Counted from the first letter of the stretch, positions 35,408 through 44,852 are shown. The stretch: DNA of 64,000 nt from Mesorhizobium sp. 65-26 (GCA_001899205.1 MKVL01000009.1:177032-241031), one strand, 5' to 3'. Made by a program: numbers and translations. The notes: generated by a model not told the origin, from the sequence alone.

Positions 35408-36910
35408 ATGCGGACCACATTGAAATTCGTTCCCCTCATCCTCCTGTCGCTTGCCGCCCTGGCGCAACCGGTCCTTGCCGAGCCGGCGGAGCGCCCTGCC
35501 CCGACTGGCGGCGTGCTGTCGCTGCTGCCGTCGCCGCAGGTGACAAACCATTCGGTGACGATTGCCGGACGCAAGCTGGACTACCAGGCCAAGGCCGGCA
35601 CGATTTCATTGCTCTCCGGCAAGGGCGAGGTGACGGCGGAGATTTTCTATGTCGCCTATACGCAGCAATCGGCCAATCCGGGGAAGCAGCGTCCGATCAC
35701 CTTCGTCTTCAATGGCGGGCCGGGTGCCGCCTCCGCCTACCTGCATCTGGGCGCAATCGGCCCGCGCGTCATAGCGACCGGCGCGGACGGCGAATTCCTG
35801 CCGCCGCCGCAAAAGCTCATCGACAATCCCGACAGCTGGCTCGACATGACCGACCTCGTCTTCGTCGATCCGGTCGGCACCGGCTACAGCCGCGAGGCGC
35901 CCGGCCAAGAGACGAAGGACTTCTGGGGCGTCAACCAGGACGCCAGTTCGGTCGGCGCCTTCATCCGGCTCTATCTGGCGCAGAATGGCCGCACCGGATC
36001 GCCGCTCTTCCTCGCCGGCGAAAGCTATGGCGGCTTTCGCGCCGCGCTGCTCGCCAGGACGCTGCAGGAGGACGTCGGCTTGAACCCGAGCGGCGTCGTG
36101 CTGATCTCTCCGGCGCTGGAGTTCATGCTGGTGCGGCCGGACCAGTTCGATCAGTTGCATTGGGCGCTCGAGCTGCCTTCGCTGGCGGCGGCGCGCCTCG
36201 CCGCCGACGGTGTCACCGGGGACACGCTCAAGCAAAGGCTCTCCGAGGTCGAGCACTATGCGCTTGGCGACTATCTCAGTGCCCTCAACAGCGGGCTCGA
36301 GCAAGGCGGCAAGCAGGCGAGCGGTCGCGTCGCGGAGATCACCGGACTGCCGCTCGATCTCGTGCAGCGCAACTTCGCCCGGGTACCCACAGGCCTCTTC
36401 GCCCGCGAGTTCCAGCGCGCGAAGGGCAAGGTGCTGAGCCCCTATGATGCTACGCTCGGCACAGCCGACATCGCGCCTGAAAGCGCTCGCATCGCCGGCC
36501 CCGACCCGGTACTGGACCGCAGCGTGCCGGTGCTGACGTCGGCCTTCGTCGCCTATGCGCGCGACGAGCTCAATTATCGCACCGACATCAGCTATCGCTT
36601 GCTCAATGGCGAGATCAGCCGCAACTGGGACTATGGCACATCAGGCCAGGGCTATGCCGGCGTGATGAACGACCTGCAGCGGGCGCGCGCGCTCAACCCG
36701 GCCCTCGGCGTCGTCATCGTCAACGGCTACACCGACCTCGTCACGCCCTATTTCGCCTCCCGCTACCTCGTGAATCAACTGCCCTCGCTAGCCGACACCA
36801 GGCCGATCCGGATCGATGTCGTCGAGGGCGGACACATGATGTATCTCAGGCCGGATGGAAGGCGCGCGCTGAAGGAGGCGGCCTCCGAGCTCTACCAGGC
36901 AACGCAGTAG
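35408..36910 (+). CDS. S10 family serine carboxypeptidase-like secreted peptidase
   Basis: The 500-residue protein has a signal peptide (MRTTLKFVPLILLSLAALAQPVLA) and the S10 serine carboxypeptidase fold. FVFNGGPGAASAYLHLGAIGPR forms the oxyanion hole, the nucleophile Ser is near residue 206 in AGESYGGFRA, an Asp lies in the NGYTDLVTPY region, and the His is in VVEGGHMMYL. It should act in the periplasm or outside the cell on peptide C-termini. A GGAGG ribosome site sets the start. It is divergent from the OsmC gene (144 nt). Confidence 0.9.
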   Translation: MRTTLKFVPLILLSLAALAQPVLAEPAERPAPTGGVLSLLPSPQVTNHSVTIAGRKLDYQAKAGTISLLSGKGEVTAEIFYVAYTQQSANPGKQRPITFVFNGGPGAASAYLHLGAIGPRVIATGADGEFLPPPQKLIDNPDSWLDMTDLVFVDPVGTGYSREAPGQETKDFWGVNQDASSVGAFIRLYLAQNGRTGSPLFLAGESYGGFRAALLARTLQEDVGLNPSGVVLISPALEFMLVRPDQFDQLHWALELPSLAAARLAADGVTGDTLKQRLSEVEHYALGDYLSALNSGLEQGGKQASGRVAEITGLPLDLVQRNFARVPTGLFAREFQRAKGKVLSPYDATLGTADIAPESARIAGPDPVLDRSVPVLTSAFVAYARDELNYRTDISYRLLNGEISRNWDYGTSGQGYAGVMNDLQRARALNPALGVVIVNGYTDLVTPYFASRYLVNQLPSLADTRPIRIDVVEGGHMMYLRPDGRRALKEAASELYQATQ

Positions 36911-36973
36911 GCAAGGCGTTTGGCTTTGGCGCAATGACAGAGGAAAGCCGCGTCACGCTTTCCTGAAATTGCG

Positions 36974-37531
36974 CTATGCCGTTTTGTCTCGCAAGCGATC
37001 CCGTGCCCGCATGAGGGCAAAGCCAAGCAGGTTCTCCCCTCGCCAGAGCAGGGGATTGGCGGCCTTTTTGTCATCGGCGGCGAGACCTATGCCCCAGACG
37101 CGATCCACAGGGCTCGCCTCGACCAGCACATGGTCACGGGTAGAGAGCAAGAACTCAGCCAAGTCCTTGTTCTGGCGAAACTTCTGAAAGCTGCCTTCGG
37201 CGACGACGTCGCGCTTCTCCCGGTCCCAGATGGTTCCGTCGAAGCCCTTCACCTCCCGACCCAGTTGCTTCGCCTGCTTGGGACTTCCCGCCTCCAATAT
37301 CCGCACGGCCATCTGCTCGTCGCCAAACAGACGCGCCTTGGCCGCCATCATCCAATGCTCAGCCGTCGGATAGCGCGAGCCGTCCACCGTAAAGGGCGCC
37401 GGCCACCACTGACTGAAGCAGGAGGACGTCAGACGGCCATCCGTCGTTGGCTGATGGCCCCAGAAAAACAACAGGCGCGGGCGCGCTTTCGAACGGAAAG
37501 CTTCTTCAAGCCAGGAGCGATCGTATGTCAC
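36974..37531 (-). CDS. NADAR family protein
   Basis: The 185-residue protein has the NADAR (YbiA/DUF1768) motifs: LLFFWGHQP, CFSQWWPAPFTVDG and YPTAEHWMMAAKARLFGD, with the closing NPLLWRGENLLGFALM. Members hydrolyse N-glycosidic bonds of riboflavin intermediates or reverse ADP-ribosylation of nucleobases. Which one applies here cannot be told. It is divergent from an EamA transporter, with an inverted repeat in the shared upstream region. Confidence 0.9.
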   Translation of the reverse strand: MTYDRSWLEEAFRSKARPRLLFFWGHQPTTDGRLTSSCFSQWWPAPFTVDGSRYPTAEHWMMAAKARLFGDEQMAVRILEAGSPKQAKQLGREVKGFDGTIWDREKRDVVAEGSFQKFRQNKDLAEFLLSTRDHVLVEASPVDRVWGIGLAADDKKAANPLLWRGENLLGFALMRARDRLRDKTA

Positions 37532-37551
37532 GCGAACAATTGCCTGCTATT

Positions 37552-37582
37552 TTGCGATGAGCTTCTGACGATAGCATCGCAA
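37552..37582. repeat. Inverted repeat upstream of the NADAR gene
   Basis: TTGCGATG (37552-37559) and CATCGCAA (37575-37582) are perfect 8-bp inverted copies with a 15-nt spacer, 20 nt upstream of the NADAR start and inside the divergent promoter region. It is an operator candidate. Confidence 0.35.
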
Positions 37583-37719
37583 GGTCGGAATACCATTCCT
37601 GCCCCAACGCAAGGCTGGCGCTGGAGCAGCGCCGGGCGAGCTTTCGCTCCTATAGGTTGGCGCGCCGGGCCGGAACAGGTCCGAGTCTGTTTCAGGCAAT
37701 AATTACAAGCCAATAACTC

Positions 37720-38607
37720 ATGGCCGATGTCGTCGTCCTCGAAAGCCGGGAAAGGGTGCTTAGCGGCATCTTGCTGACGGGCGCCGCCTATTTCCTGTTT
37801 TCGGCGCAGGATGCCTCGATCAAGCTGCTCGTCGCCGGCCTGACGGTGTGGCAGATCATGTTCTTTCGCAGTGTCGCGATCCTGATCGGCAGCGTCGCGA
37901 TCGGCGGGCGGCGACTTGTCGAGGACAGCGCGCGCTCCGCGATCGTCTGGCCGATGTTCCTGCGCAGTGTTTTCACCCTGGCGGCATGGATCTGCTACTA
38001 CAATGCCGCACGCAGCCTTCAGCTCGCGGAACTCACCACCATCTACTACGCCGCCCCGATCATCGTGACGATCTTTTCCGTGATCCTGCTGGGCGAGAAA
38101 GTTCCCGTCCTGCGCTGGATTGCCGTCCTGGTCGGCTTCGTCGGGGTCTTTATCGCCTGCGACCCGACTCGCCTCGGCCTGTCCACGCCGGTGCTGCTGG
38201 TCCTGGCGGCGGCGGTGCTGTGGGGCGTGGCGATCGTGCTGATGCGCAAGACGGCGCTGCAGGAGCGCACCATCATCCAGGTCGTGCTGAACAACGCTTT
38301 CTTCCTGGTCTTCTCCATCGTGCCGGCCTTCCTTCTCTGGCAACCGATGACATCGGTCCAGCTCGCGTTGCTACTCGCGGTCGGCGCGCTGGGAGGGATC
38401 GCGCAGTATCTCCTGTTCGAAGGCATGAAGCGCGCGCCGGTGTCGATCGTCGCGCCGTTCGAATACACCTCGCTGATCTGGTCGTTCACGCTGGGCTACG
38501 CCATCTGGGGCGACGTACCGCGCCCGGAGGTCTTCAGCGGCGCCGCCTTGATCGTCTCGGCGGGCCTGATCATCATCGCCAGTGAGCATTTCCGCAGGCG
38601 AACGTAG
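37720..38607 (+). CDS. EamA-family DMT transporter (first of two)
   Basis: The 295-residue protein has about ten membrane helices in two EamA halves (GAAYFLFSAQDASIKLLVAG; VLLVLAAAVLWGVAIVLMRK). Such proteins export or exchange small metabolites. The substrate is unknown. A second, distinct EamA gene follows 83 nt downstream on the same strand. The two are not recent duplicates, as their sequences differ throughout. Confidence 0.88.
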   Translation: MADVVVLESRERVLSGILLTGAAYFLFSAQDASIKLLVAGLTVWQIMFFRSVAILIGSVAIGGRRLVEDSARSAIVWPMFLRSVFTLAAWICYYNAARSLQLAELTTIYYAAPIIVTIFSVILLGEKVPVLRWIAVLVGFVGVFIACDPTRLGLSTPVLLVLAAAVLWGVAIVLMRKTALQERTIIQVVLNNAFFLVFSIVPAFLLWQPMTSVQLALLLAVGALGGIAQYLLFEGMKRAPVSIVAPFEYTSLIWSFTLGYAIWGDVPRPEVFSGAALIVSAGLIIIASEHFRRRT

Positions 38608-38690
38608 CCGGGCCACAAGGTCGCCGTCTGCTGACAGTATGGTGTCAGGACGAGGCAATGTAGTCTGGCCTGGCGACGAGGAACCACGAC

Positions 38691-39638
38691 ATGACGACCA
38701 GGACCGAGCCGGCGACTGAAAGAACCCTCGGCATCGTGCTGGTGTCGTCGTCGGCCGCCGTCTTCGGTCTTACCGGCGTCCTTACCAAATCGATCCATGC
38801 CGACCCGTTGACCATCACTTGCTGGCGCGGCTTCGTCGGCTCGATCCTGATAAGCCTCTATGTGTTCTGGCGCCGCCGCGGCACCGGCGGCAGCCTCAGG
38901 CTCGGCTGGCGCGGCTGGCTGCTCGCGGTTGAAGGCGCCGCCGCCAGCATCGCCTTCATCTCCGCCTTCAAGTTCACCTTCGTCGCCAATGTGGCGGTCA
39001 TCTACGCCACGGCGCCGTTCATCGCCGCCCTGCTTGGCTGGCTGCTGACACGGGAGCGTTTTCGTACGCAGACGATGCTGGCCGCCGCCGTATCGATGTG
39101 CGGCGTGGCCATCATGGTCTGGTCCGGCGTCGGCACGGGCAACCTTTTCGGCGACGGGCTCGCACTGCTCATGACCGTGGGCAGCGCGCTCTACATGATC
39201 ATGGTGCGTGCCTTTCGCGACACGCCGGTCGTCTGGGCCGGCGCGGTCTCAGCCTTCCTGCTCTTCCTGCTCGGCTGGCTGGTGACGGACCCTCTCGCCG
39301 TTTCCCGCAATGATGCTGTGCTCCTCGTCACCTTCGGCGCGTCCTTCGCACTGGCCTCCGTCCTGTGGACCGAGGGGGCACGACTTATCCCGGCCGCCGA
39401 AAGCGGGCTGCTCGGCTCCGCGGAGGTGCCCTTTGCCATCCTGTTCGCCTTCCTGTTCCTGGCCGAGATTCCCCCGCTGCCCAGCATGATCGGCGGCGCC
39501 ATAGTGCTTTGCGCCGTATTCGCCCATGCCGGACGCGACTGGCTGATGGCGAGGCGGGCCCGCTCCCAACGAATCACGCAGCCGCAGGCCGTTGCCGAAA
39601 AAGAAACCTTCAACGTCACGGAACCATCATCCGGCTGA
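38691..39638 (+). CDS. EamA-family DMT transporter (second of two)
   Basis: The 315-residue protein has about ten membrane helices with the EamA pattern (LGIVLVSSSAAVFGLTGVLT; ITCWRGFVGSILISLYVFW; GAAASIAFISAFKFTFVANV). The C-terminal tail is hydrophilic (~25 residues). The substrate is unknown. It follows the first EamA gene and ends at a strong terminator. Confidence 0.88.
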   Translation: MTTRTEPATERTLGIVLVSSSAAVFGLTGVLTKSIHADPLTITCWRGFVGSILISLYVFWRRRGTGGSLRLGWRGWLLAVEGAAASIAFISAFKFTFVANVAVIYATAPFIAALLGWLLTRERFRTQTMLAAAVSMCGVAIMVWSGVGTGNLFGDGLALLMTVGSALYMIMVRAFRDTPVVWAGAVSAFLLFLLGWLVTDPLAVSRNDAVLLVTFGASFALASVLWTEGARLIPAAESGLLGSAEVPFAILFAFLFLAEIPPLPSMIGGAIVLCAVFAHAGRDWLMARRARSQRITQPQAVAEKETFNVTEPSSG

Positions 39639-39704
39639 TGCATTCTATAGGCGACGGGCCATCCCCCCCTAGTCCCCCCAAACCCCTCGGCCCGTCACAC
39701 CTCC

Positions 39705-39729
39705 AGCCGACCGCAAGGTCGGCTTTTTC
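39705..39729 (+). terminator. Rho-independent terminator after the EamA pair
   Basis: GCCGACC (39706-39712) pairs with GGTCGGC (39717-39723) around a GCAA tetraloop, flanked by A and followed by TTTTT. It separates the EamA pair from the Aas-like gene. Confidence 0.85.
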
Positions 39730-39879
39730 TTTGGTGACCGACCAAGGCAGGCCCTGCATTCTTTCGGTGGCGGCCAAGCGGGACAGCTGTCGCGCATTGA
39801 CGTCGTGCGCACTTCCGCTACCCTCTCCGCGAAACGGCCGCGAAGAGCCGCGACAAGAACATCGTTGGGAGAGAGCGGC

Positions 39880-42102
39880 ATGATCCTGACACTGGCGCTG
39901 GTCGCAGGCCTCGTCCTGGCCTGGTTGCTGATCGGCGTGATCGAGACAGTGCGCCTTGGCCTGCGCTTCCCACAGGCGCTGCTCTACGTGCCGTTCAAGC
40001 TCGCATACCGGATTGCCGACGAACGCGTCCGGATCGCGCGAGAAGCCGCTACACCGGTGATCTACGTCATATCGCATCAGTCGCGCCTCGAGCCGGCACT
40101 GATGCTGTCGCTGCTGCCGGACGACACGCTGCACATTCTCGACGAGTCTTCCGCCAAGGCGCCGTGGCTCGAGCCATGGCGGGAGCTGGGGCGTACCATA
40201 GCCTTCAACGCCGAGCACGTGTTTGTCAGCCGCAGGCTGGTGCGTGTATTGAAAGGCAAGGGCCGCCTCGCCGTCTATCTGCCGGACGCCGTCGAACCGG
40301 ACGTGAAGTCGTTCCGGCTCTACCGCGCGATCACGCGCATCGCCATGCAGGCCAACGCCAGCATCGTACCGGTGTTCGTCGCCGGCGCGCGCGACCTGCC
40401 CATGTCGCTGACACCGGCGGAGAAGGCTCCACGCCGCTGGTTCCCGCGCCTGTCGATCAGCGTGCTCGAGCCGATGACGATCACCGAATTGCTGGCGCGC
40501 AACCCCGATCAGACCTCGAACACCAACGCGTTGTTCGACCGTTTCGCCGAAGCCCGGCTCTATGGCACAGATCTCGACCGCGGCCTGTTCCTGGCGATGC
40601 GCGACGCCGCGACCAGAGTCGGCGCCTCGAAGCCGATCATCGAGGACGTCATTTCAGGCTCGCTCAGCTATCGCCGGCTCTTTATCGGAGCGCGCATCCT
40701 CGGCCGGCGTTTCGAAGCCGTGACCGCGCCCGGCGAGGCGGTCGGCGTGCTCCTGCCCAATGCCAACGGCGTCGTGATCTCGTTCGTCGGTCTGCTTTCG
40801 GCAGCCCGCGTCGCGGCGATGATCAACTATACGGCCGGCCCCGCGAGCGTGACGGCCGCGATCCGCACCGCTATCATCCGCACCGTGGTTTCGTCCCGCG
40901 CCTTCATCGAGAAGGCCGACCTCGCCGACATCGTCGCAGCCGCCGAGGCAGGCGGCGCGAAGATGCTCTGGCTGGAGGACGCGCGTGCGAGCGTAACCGC
41001 GCTCGACAAGGTTGCCGCAGCACTTTTCTGGCGCTTCCCGCTGCAGCGGCAGGAGGCCTCCAAGCCGGCGGTGATTCTGTTCACTTCAGGCTCGGAAGGC
41101 GCGCCGAAGGCGGTCGTGCTGTCGCATCGCAACCTGCTCGCGAACGTCATGCAGGCGGAGGCGCGCATTTCGGTCTCGCCCGCCGACATTCTGCTCAACG
41201 TGCTGCCCGTCTTCCATTCCTTCGGCCTGACGGGCGGCACCATCCTGCCGCTTGTGCTGAGCGTGAAGCTTTTCCTCTACCCCTCGCCGCTTCACTACAA
41301 GATCATCCCCGAGATCGCTCGCAAGGTGAAGCCGACCGTCATGTTCGGCACCGATACGTTCCTCGCCAACTATGCCCGCACGGCCAAGGACGGCGACTTC
41401 TCCAGCCTGCGCTTCGTGGTGGCGGGCGCCGAGGCGGTCAAGGCGGAGACGCGCCGTGCCTACCGCGAGCGCTTCCAGGCCGAGATCGTCGAAGGGTTCG
41501 GCCTGACAGAGGCCGCACCGGTGGTCGCGGTCAATACAGCCATCCATGGCCGCGACGGCACGGTGGGGCGCCTGTTGCCGGCGATCCGCATGAAGCTCGA
41601 GCCAGTCGAAGGCATCAGCGATGCCGGCCGGCTGTGGCTCGACGGGCCGAACATGATGATGGGCTACATGACGGCGGACAGGCCCGGCGAATTGCAGCCC
41701 CTGAACGGCTGGCACGATACGGGCGACATCGTCTCGGTCGATAGAGACGGCTTCGTCACCATTCGCGGGCGCGCCAAGCGCTTCGCCAAGATCGCCGGCG
41801 AGATGGTGTCCCTCGGCGCGGTCGAGATGCTGGTGCAGTCGCTATGGCCGGAGGAACATCACGCTGCCGTGGCGGTGCCGGACAAGCGGCGCGGAGAGCG
41901 CATCGTGCTGGTCACCACCGCCCATGACGCCAGCGCCGAGGAATTGCGCCAGTTCGGCAAGAAGGCGGGCGCGGCCGAACTGATGGTGCCCAACGACATC
42001 GTCAAGGTCGAGGAGATCCCGGTCCTGGGATCGGGCAAGACCGACTACATCTCGGCTCGCAAGCTGGCGATCGACCGGCTGGGTTTGAGCGCGGCAGCAT
42101 AA
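39880..42102 (+). CDS. Aas-like acyltransferase / acyl-ACP synthetase fusion
   Basis: The 740-residue two-domain protein opens with a membrane helix (LTLALVAGLVLAWLLIGVIE). A PlsC-type acyltransferase domain (about residues 40-230) is followed by an AMP-forming acyl-ACP/CoA synthetase domain: LFTSGSEGAPKAVVLSHRN, EGFGLTEAAPV, GWHDTGDIVSVDRDGF and the closing Lys in SGKTDYISARK. This is the Aas layout, which activates free fatty acids and re-acylates lysophospholipids. The acyltransferase motif reads HQSRLE at His66-Glu71 instead of the usual H-x4-D. The ATG follows GGGAGAGAG. The gene stands alone between a terminator and a repeat element. Confidence 0.87.
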   Translation: MILTLALVAGLVLAWLLIGVIETVRLGLRFPQALLYVPFKLAYRIADERVRIAREAATPVIYVISHQSRLEPALMLSLLPDDTLHILDESSAKAPWLEPWRELGRTIAFNAEHVFVSRRLVRVLKGKGRLAVYLPDAVEPDVKSFRLYRAITRIAMQANASIVPVFVAGARDLPMSLTPAEKAPRRWFPRLSISVLEPMTITELLARNPDQTSNTNALFDRFAEARLYGTDLDRGLFLAMRDAATRVGASKPIIEDVISGSLSYRRLFIGARILGRRFEAVTAPGEAVGVLLPNANGVVISFVGLLSAARVAAMINYTAGPASVTAAIRTAIIRTVVSSRAFIEKADLADIVAAAEAGGAKMLWLEDARASVTALDKVAAALFWRFPLQRQEASKPAVILFTSGSEGAPKAVVLSHRNLLANVMQAEARISVSPADILLNVLPVFHSFGLTGGTILPLVLSVKLFLYPSPLHYKIIPEIARKVKPTVMFGTDTFLANYARTAKDGDFSSLRFVVAGAEAVKAETRRAYRERFQAEIVEGFGLTEAAPVVAVNTAIHGRDGTVGRLLPAIRMKLEPVEGISDAGRLWLDGPNMMMGYMTADRPGELQPLNGWHDTGDIVSVDRDGFVTIRGRAKRFAKIAGEMVSLGAVEMLVQSLWPEEHHAAVAVPDKRRGERIVLVTTAHDASAEELRQFGKKAGAAELMVPNDIVKVEEIPVLGSGKTDYISARKLAIDRLGLSAAA

Positions 42103-42116
42103 GCGCCACGTTCTCT

Positions 42117-42196
42117 GCCCCCTTGAGGCGGAGATGGTCGCGAAGCGGCCAGAGGGGGCGGTTCGACCGGGCGACATCTCCCCGCGAGTGGGGAGA
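42117..42196. repeat. Double-hairpin intergenic repeat-like element
   Basis: GCCCCCT (42117-42123) pairs with AGGGGGC (42153-42159), and TCTCCCC (42177-42183) pairs with GGGGAGA (42190-42196). The element lies between convergent Aas-like and pssA genes. The CTCCCC-GGGGAG theme reappears at 58059-58081, suggesting dispersed intergenic palindromes of the kind common in Mesorhizobium-like genomes. Confidence 0.45.
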
Positions 42197-42205
42197 AACT
42201 GTCCG

Positions 42206-43021
42206 CTACCCGATATCCGAGGGCGGTACCTTCTCGCCTTCCAGCCGCGCCCGCTTCGAATAGGCGCGGACGGAAAATGGCAGGAAGACAAGATAACCGG
42301 CGACCGAAGCGGTCAGCGTGTGCCAGGGATAAGCCATCAGCAACAGGACGTAGAGCACGACGCCGAGAATGACCGGCAGCACCTTGTCGCCCGGTATCCT
42401 GACGCTCTTGCCGGAATAGACCGGCAGCCGGCTGACCAGAAGGAAGGCGACCAGCACCGTGAAGCCGCTGGCTATGAAGGCCGAGCCACGGCTCGGCTCC
42501 ACGCCGAGGCGCAGGAAATAGAGATAAAGCGGCAGCATGACCAGCACGGCGCCCGCCGGCGCGGGAACGCCCACGAAATATTCGGTCTGCCAGGCCGGCT
42601 GGTCGGTCTCCTCGGTCAGCACGTTGAAGCGGGCAAGCCGCATGCCGCAGGCGATGGTGAACAGCAATGCCGCGATCCAGCCGGGCGAGCCGGCCTTGTC
42701 GAGCAGGAACGCATAGAGCACCAGCGCCGGCGCCACGCCGAAATTGACGATATCGGCAAGCGAGTCCATCTGCGCGCCGAACTTGGACGTCGCCTTCAGC
42801 ATCCGCGCCAGCCGCCCGTCGATGCCGTCGAGGAAAGCGGCGAGCAGCACCATGACTACCGCCGGCTCGAAGCGATTCTCGAAGGCGAAGCGAATGCCGG
42901 AGAGGCCGGCGCAGATCGCAAGGACGGTGACAAGGTTGGGCAGCACCATGCGCATCGGGATTTCCCGGATGCGCGGACCACCACTTCCGTGCGGCTCGAA
43001 TTTGCGAAATGGCGCGCCCAT
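42206..43021 (-). CDS. pssA: CDP-diacylglycerol-serine O-phosphatidyltransferase
   Basis: The 271-residue membrane protein has the CDP-alcohol phosphotransferase motif DGRLARMLKATSKFGAQMD followed by SLAD, matching DG-x2-AR-x8-G-x3-D-x3-D. It has about seven or eight helices, starting VLPNLVTVLAICAGLSGIRF. It makes phosphatidylserine. It starts 3 nt after the psd stop, so psd-pssA form one operon in which the downstream gene makes the substrate of the upstream one. Confidence 0.95.
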   Translation of the reverse strand: MGAPFRKFEPHGSGGPRIREIPMRMVLPNLVTVLAICAGLSGIRFAFENRFEPAVVMVLLAAFLDGIDGRLARMLKATSKFGAQMDSLADIVNFGVAPALVLYAFLLDKAGSPGWIAALLFTIACGMRLARFNVLTEETDQPAWQTEYFVGVPAPAGAVLVMLPLYLYFLRLGVEPSRGSAFIASGFTVLVAFLLVSRLPVYSGKSVRIPGDKVLPVILGVVLYVLLLMAYPWHTLTASVAGYLVFLPFSVRAYSKRARLEGEKVPPSDIG

Positions 43022-43024
43022 CGG

Positions 43025-43723
43025 TCAGGAGACCCGGACGAGCGGCGTTCCGGCGACACCGCCGAATTCGGCGAGCACGGTTTCACCGGCGACGGCGGTC
43101 TGACCGACGGCAACGCGGGGCGTCGCTGCGGCGGGCAGGAAAACGTCGACGCGCGAACCGAAGCGGATCAGGCCGAAGCGCTCGCCGATGGCGATGGACG
43201 TGCCCGTCTCGGCCCAGCAGACGATGCGGCGCGCAACCAGACCCGCGATCTGCACGGCGGCGACCGGACCATGTGGGCTGTCGATGACGAGGCCGTTGCG
43301 CTCGTTCTCGGTGCTTGCCTTGTCGAGTTCGGCATTGAGGAACTTGCCCGGACGGTGCTCGATCCGCGCGATGCGGCCACGCACCGGAGCCCGGTTCACG
43401 TGGCAGGAAAAGACGTTCATGAACACGGAGATGCGGGTCATCTCACCAGCGCCGAGGCCGAGCTCGCGCGGCGGCACGGCCGGACCGACTGCCGAAACGA
43501 CGCCGTCGGCCGGACTTACCACCAGTCGATCGTCAACAGGCGTCACACGCTCCGGATCGCGATAGAAATAGGCGCACCACGCGGTCAGGATCAGGCCGAT
43601 CCAGAACAGGATCGACGAGAAGTAGCCCAGGACGAGGGTCGCCGCGCCAAAGGCGGCAATGAACGGATACCCCTCGCGATGGATCGGAACGAAAGCGTTT
43701 TTGATCGTGTCGACAAGGCTCAT
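43025..43723 (-). CDS. psd: Phosphatidylserine decarboxylase proenzyme
   Basis: The 232-residue protein is the short form of phosphatidylserine decarboxylase. It has N-terminal membrane helices ([22 protein letters not shown]), then [13 protein letters not shown] and [14 protein letters not shown]. The self-cleavage Gly-Ser pair is in [11 protein letters not shown]; cleavage there creates the pyruvoyl group. It makes phosphatidylethanolamine. [11 protein letters not shown] was taken as the start; 21 upstream in-frame codons are poor. It is first in the psd-pssA operon. Confidence 0.94.
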   Translation of the reverse strand: MSLVDTIKNAFVPIHREGYPFIAAFGAATLVLGYFSSILFWIGLILTAWCAYFYRDPERVTPVDDRLVVSPADGVVSAVGPAVPPRELGLGAGEMTRISVFMNVFSCHVNRAPVRGRIARIEHRPGKFLNAELDKASTENERNGLVIDSPHGPVAAVQIAGLVARRIVCWAETGTSIAIGERFGLIRFGSRVDVFLPAAATPRVAVGQTAVAGETVLAEFGGVAGTPLVRVS

Positions 43724-43911
43724 AGGGCTGGGGGCGGTCCCTGTTTCCGATCCGGCCTCAATAGCTGAAAGCCCCCCTCCCCGCAACGCAACAATGGTGG
43801 CGGGCCGGCAGCGACGAAAGCCCCGCGCACGGCCTCAACTTTCCGTGTGCACTGTCGGCAACCGTGCCTTTCGCTCGTCCTTGGCTAGACAGCGCGCCAG
43901 GGGAGCCACCC

Positions 43912-44802
43912 ATGCCATCATCGAACGCCGCCACCCGAAAAGCCGGAATCATCGCCGAAGGCCTCGCTTTCGGCGAATCTCCACGCTGGCATGACGGTCG
44001 GCTGTGGCTCTGCAACTGGGGCACCGGCCAGATCGTGGCCGTGGGCGAGGAAGGAGCCTGCGAGGTGATGCTTACGACGGGCGCCGTGCTGCCTTATTCG
44101 ATCGACTGGCTGCCGGACGGGCGGCTTCTGGTGATTTCAGGGCGGGAGGGCATCCTGCTACGGCGGGAAACCGACGGAACGCTGGTCACCCACGCCGATC
44201 TCAGGGGCTTGTCGCAGAACCCCTGGAACGAAATCGTGGTCGACGGACGCGGCAACATCTACGTCAATGGCGGCGGCCCGGCCGCCGCGCCGGGCGAACA
44301 TTTCGGACCAGGCACTATTGTGCTGGTCACCTCGGACGGCGCGATACGGCAAGTGGCCGACAACATCGCTTTCGCCAACGGCATGGTGGTGACGCCGGAC
44401 AACCGAACCCTCATCGTCGCCGAATCCCACGCCAGGCGGCTGACCGCCTTCGACATCGCCGGGGATGGGAGCCTCGCCAACCGTCGTATCTGGGCCGATC
44501 TCGGCGGCGACTATCCCGACGGCATCGTGCTCGATACCGAAGGCTGCGTCTGGTATGCGGACGTGCCCAATCGCCATTGCGTCCGGGTGCGCGAGGGCGG
44601 CACGAAGGTCGAAACAGTGCCTGCCGATCGCGGCTGTTTCGCCTGCATGCTTGGCGGCGTCGAAGGCCGGACGCTCTACATCCTCGCCGCCGAATGGCGT
44701 GGCTTCGAGCACATGGTGAGCGACGCCCGCACCGGGCAAGTGCTGAGCGTGGACGTTTCCGCCGCCGGCGCGGGATGGCCGTCCCGCGGTTCCGGCCTAT
44801 AG
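43912..44802 (+). CDS. SMP-30/gluconolactonase family protein
   Basis: The 296-residue six-bladed propeller has the metal-binding pattern of this family: Glu in AFGESPRWHDGRLW, Asn in NPWNEIVVDGRGN, and Asp in YPDGIVLDTEG. GNIYVNGGG and FANGMVVTPDNRTL mark further blades. Members are usually sugar lactonases. The specific lactone is unknown. A GGGGAG ribosome site precedes the ATG. It is monocistronic, divergent from psd and convergent with the Atm1-type exporter. Confidence 0.9.
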   Translation: MPSSNAATRKAGIIAEGLAFGESPRWHDGRLWLCNWGTGQIVAVGEEGACEVMLTTGAVLPYSIDWLPDGRLLVISGREGILLRRETDGTLVTHADLRGLSQNPWNEIVVDGRGNIYVNGGGPAAAPGEHFGPGTIVLVTSDGAIRQVADNIAFANGMVVTPDNRTLIVAESHARRLTAFDIAGDGSLANRRIWADLGGDYPDGIVLDTEGCVWYADVPNRHCVRVREGGTKVETVPADRGCFACMLGGVEGRTLYILAAEWRGFEHMVSDARTGQVLSVDVSAAGAGWPSRGSGL

Positions 44803-44852
44803 TTGGCTATGTTCGACGCCGAGACGCTCATGCGCGGCCGGAAATGCGGCGC

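Noticed and set aside
38625..38645. TGACAG and TGTCAG near each other upstream of the second EamA gene
   Set aside because: They are inverted and not 11-bp-phased direct repeats, so not a Pho box.
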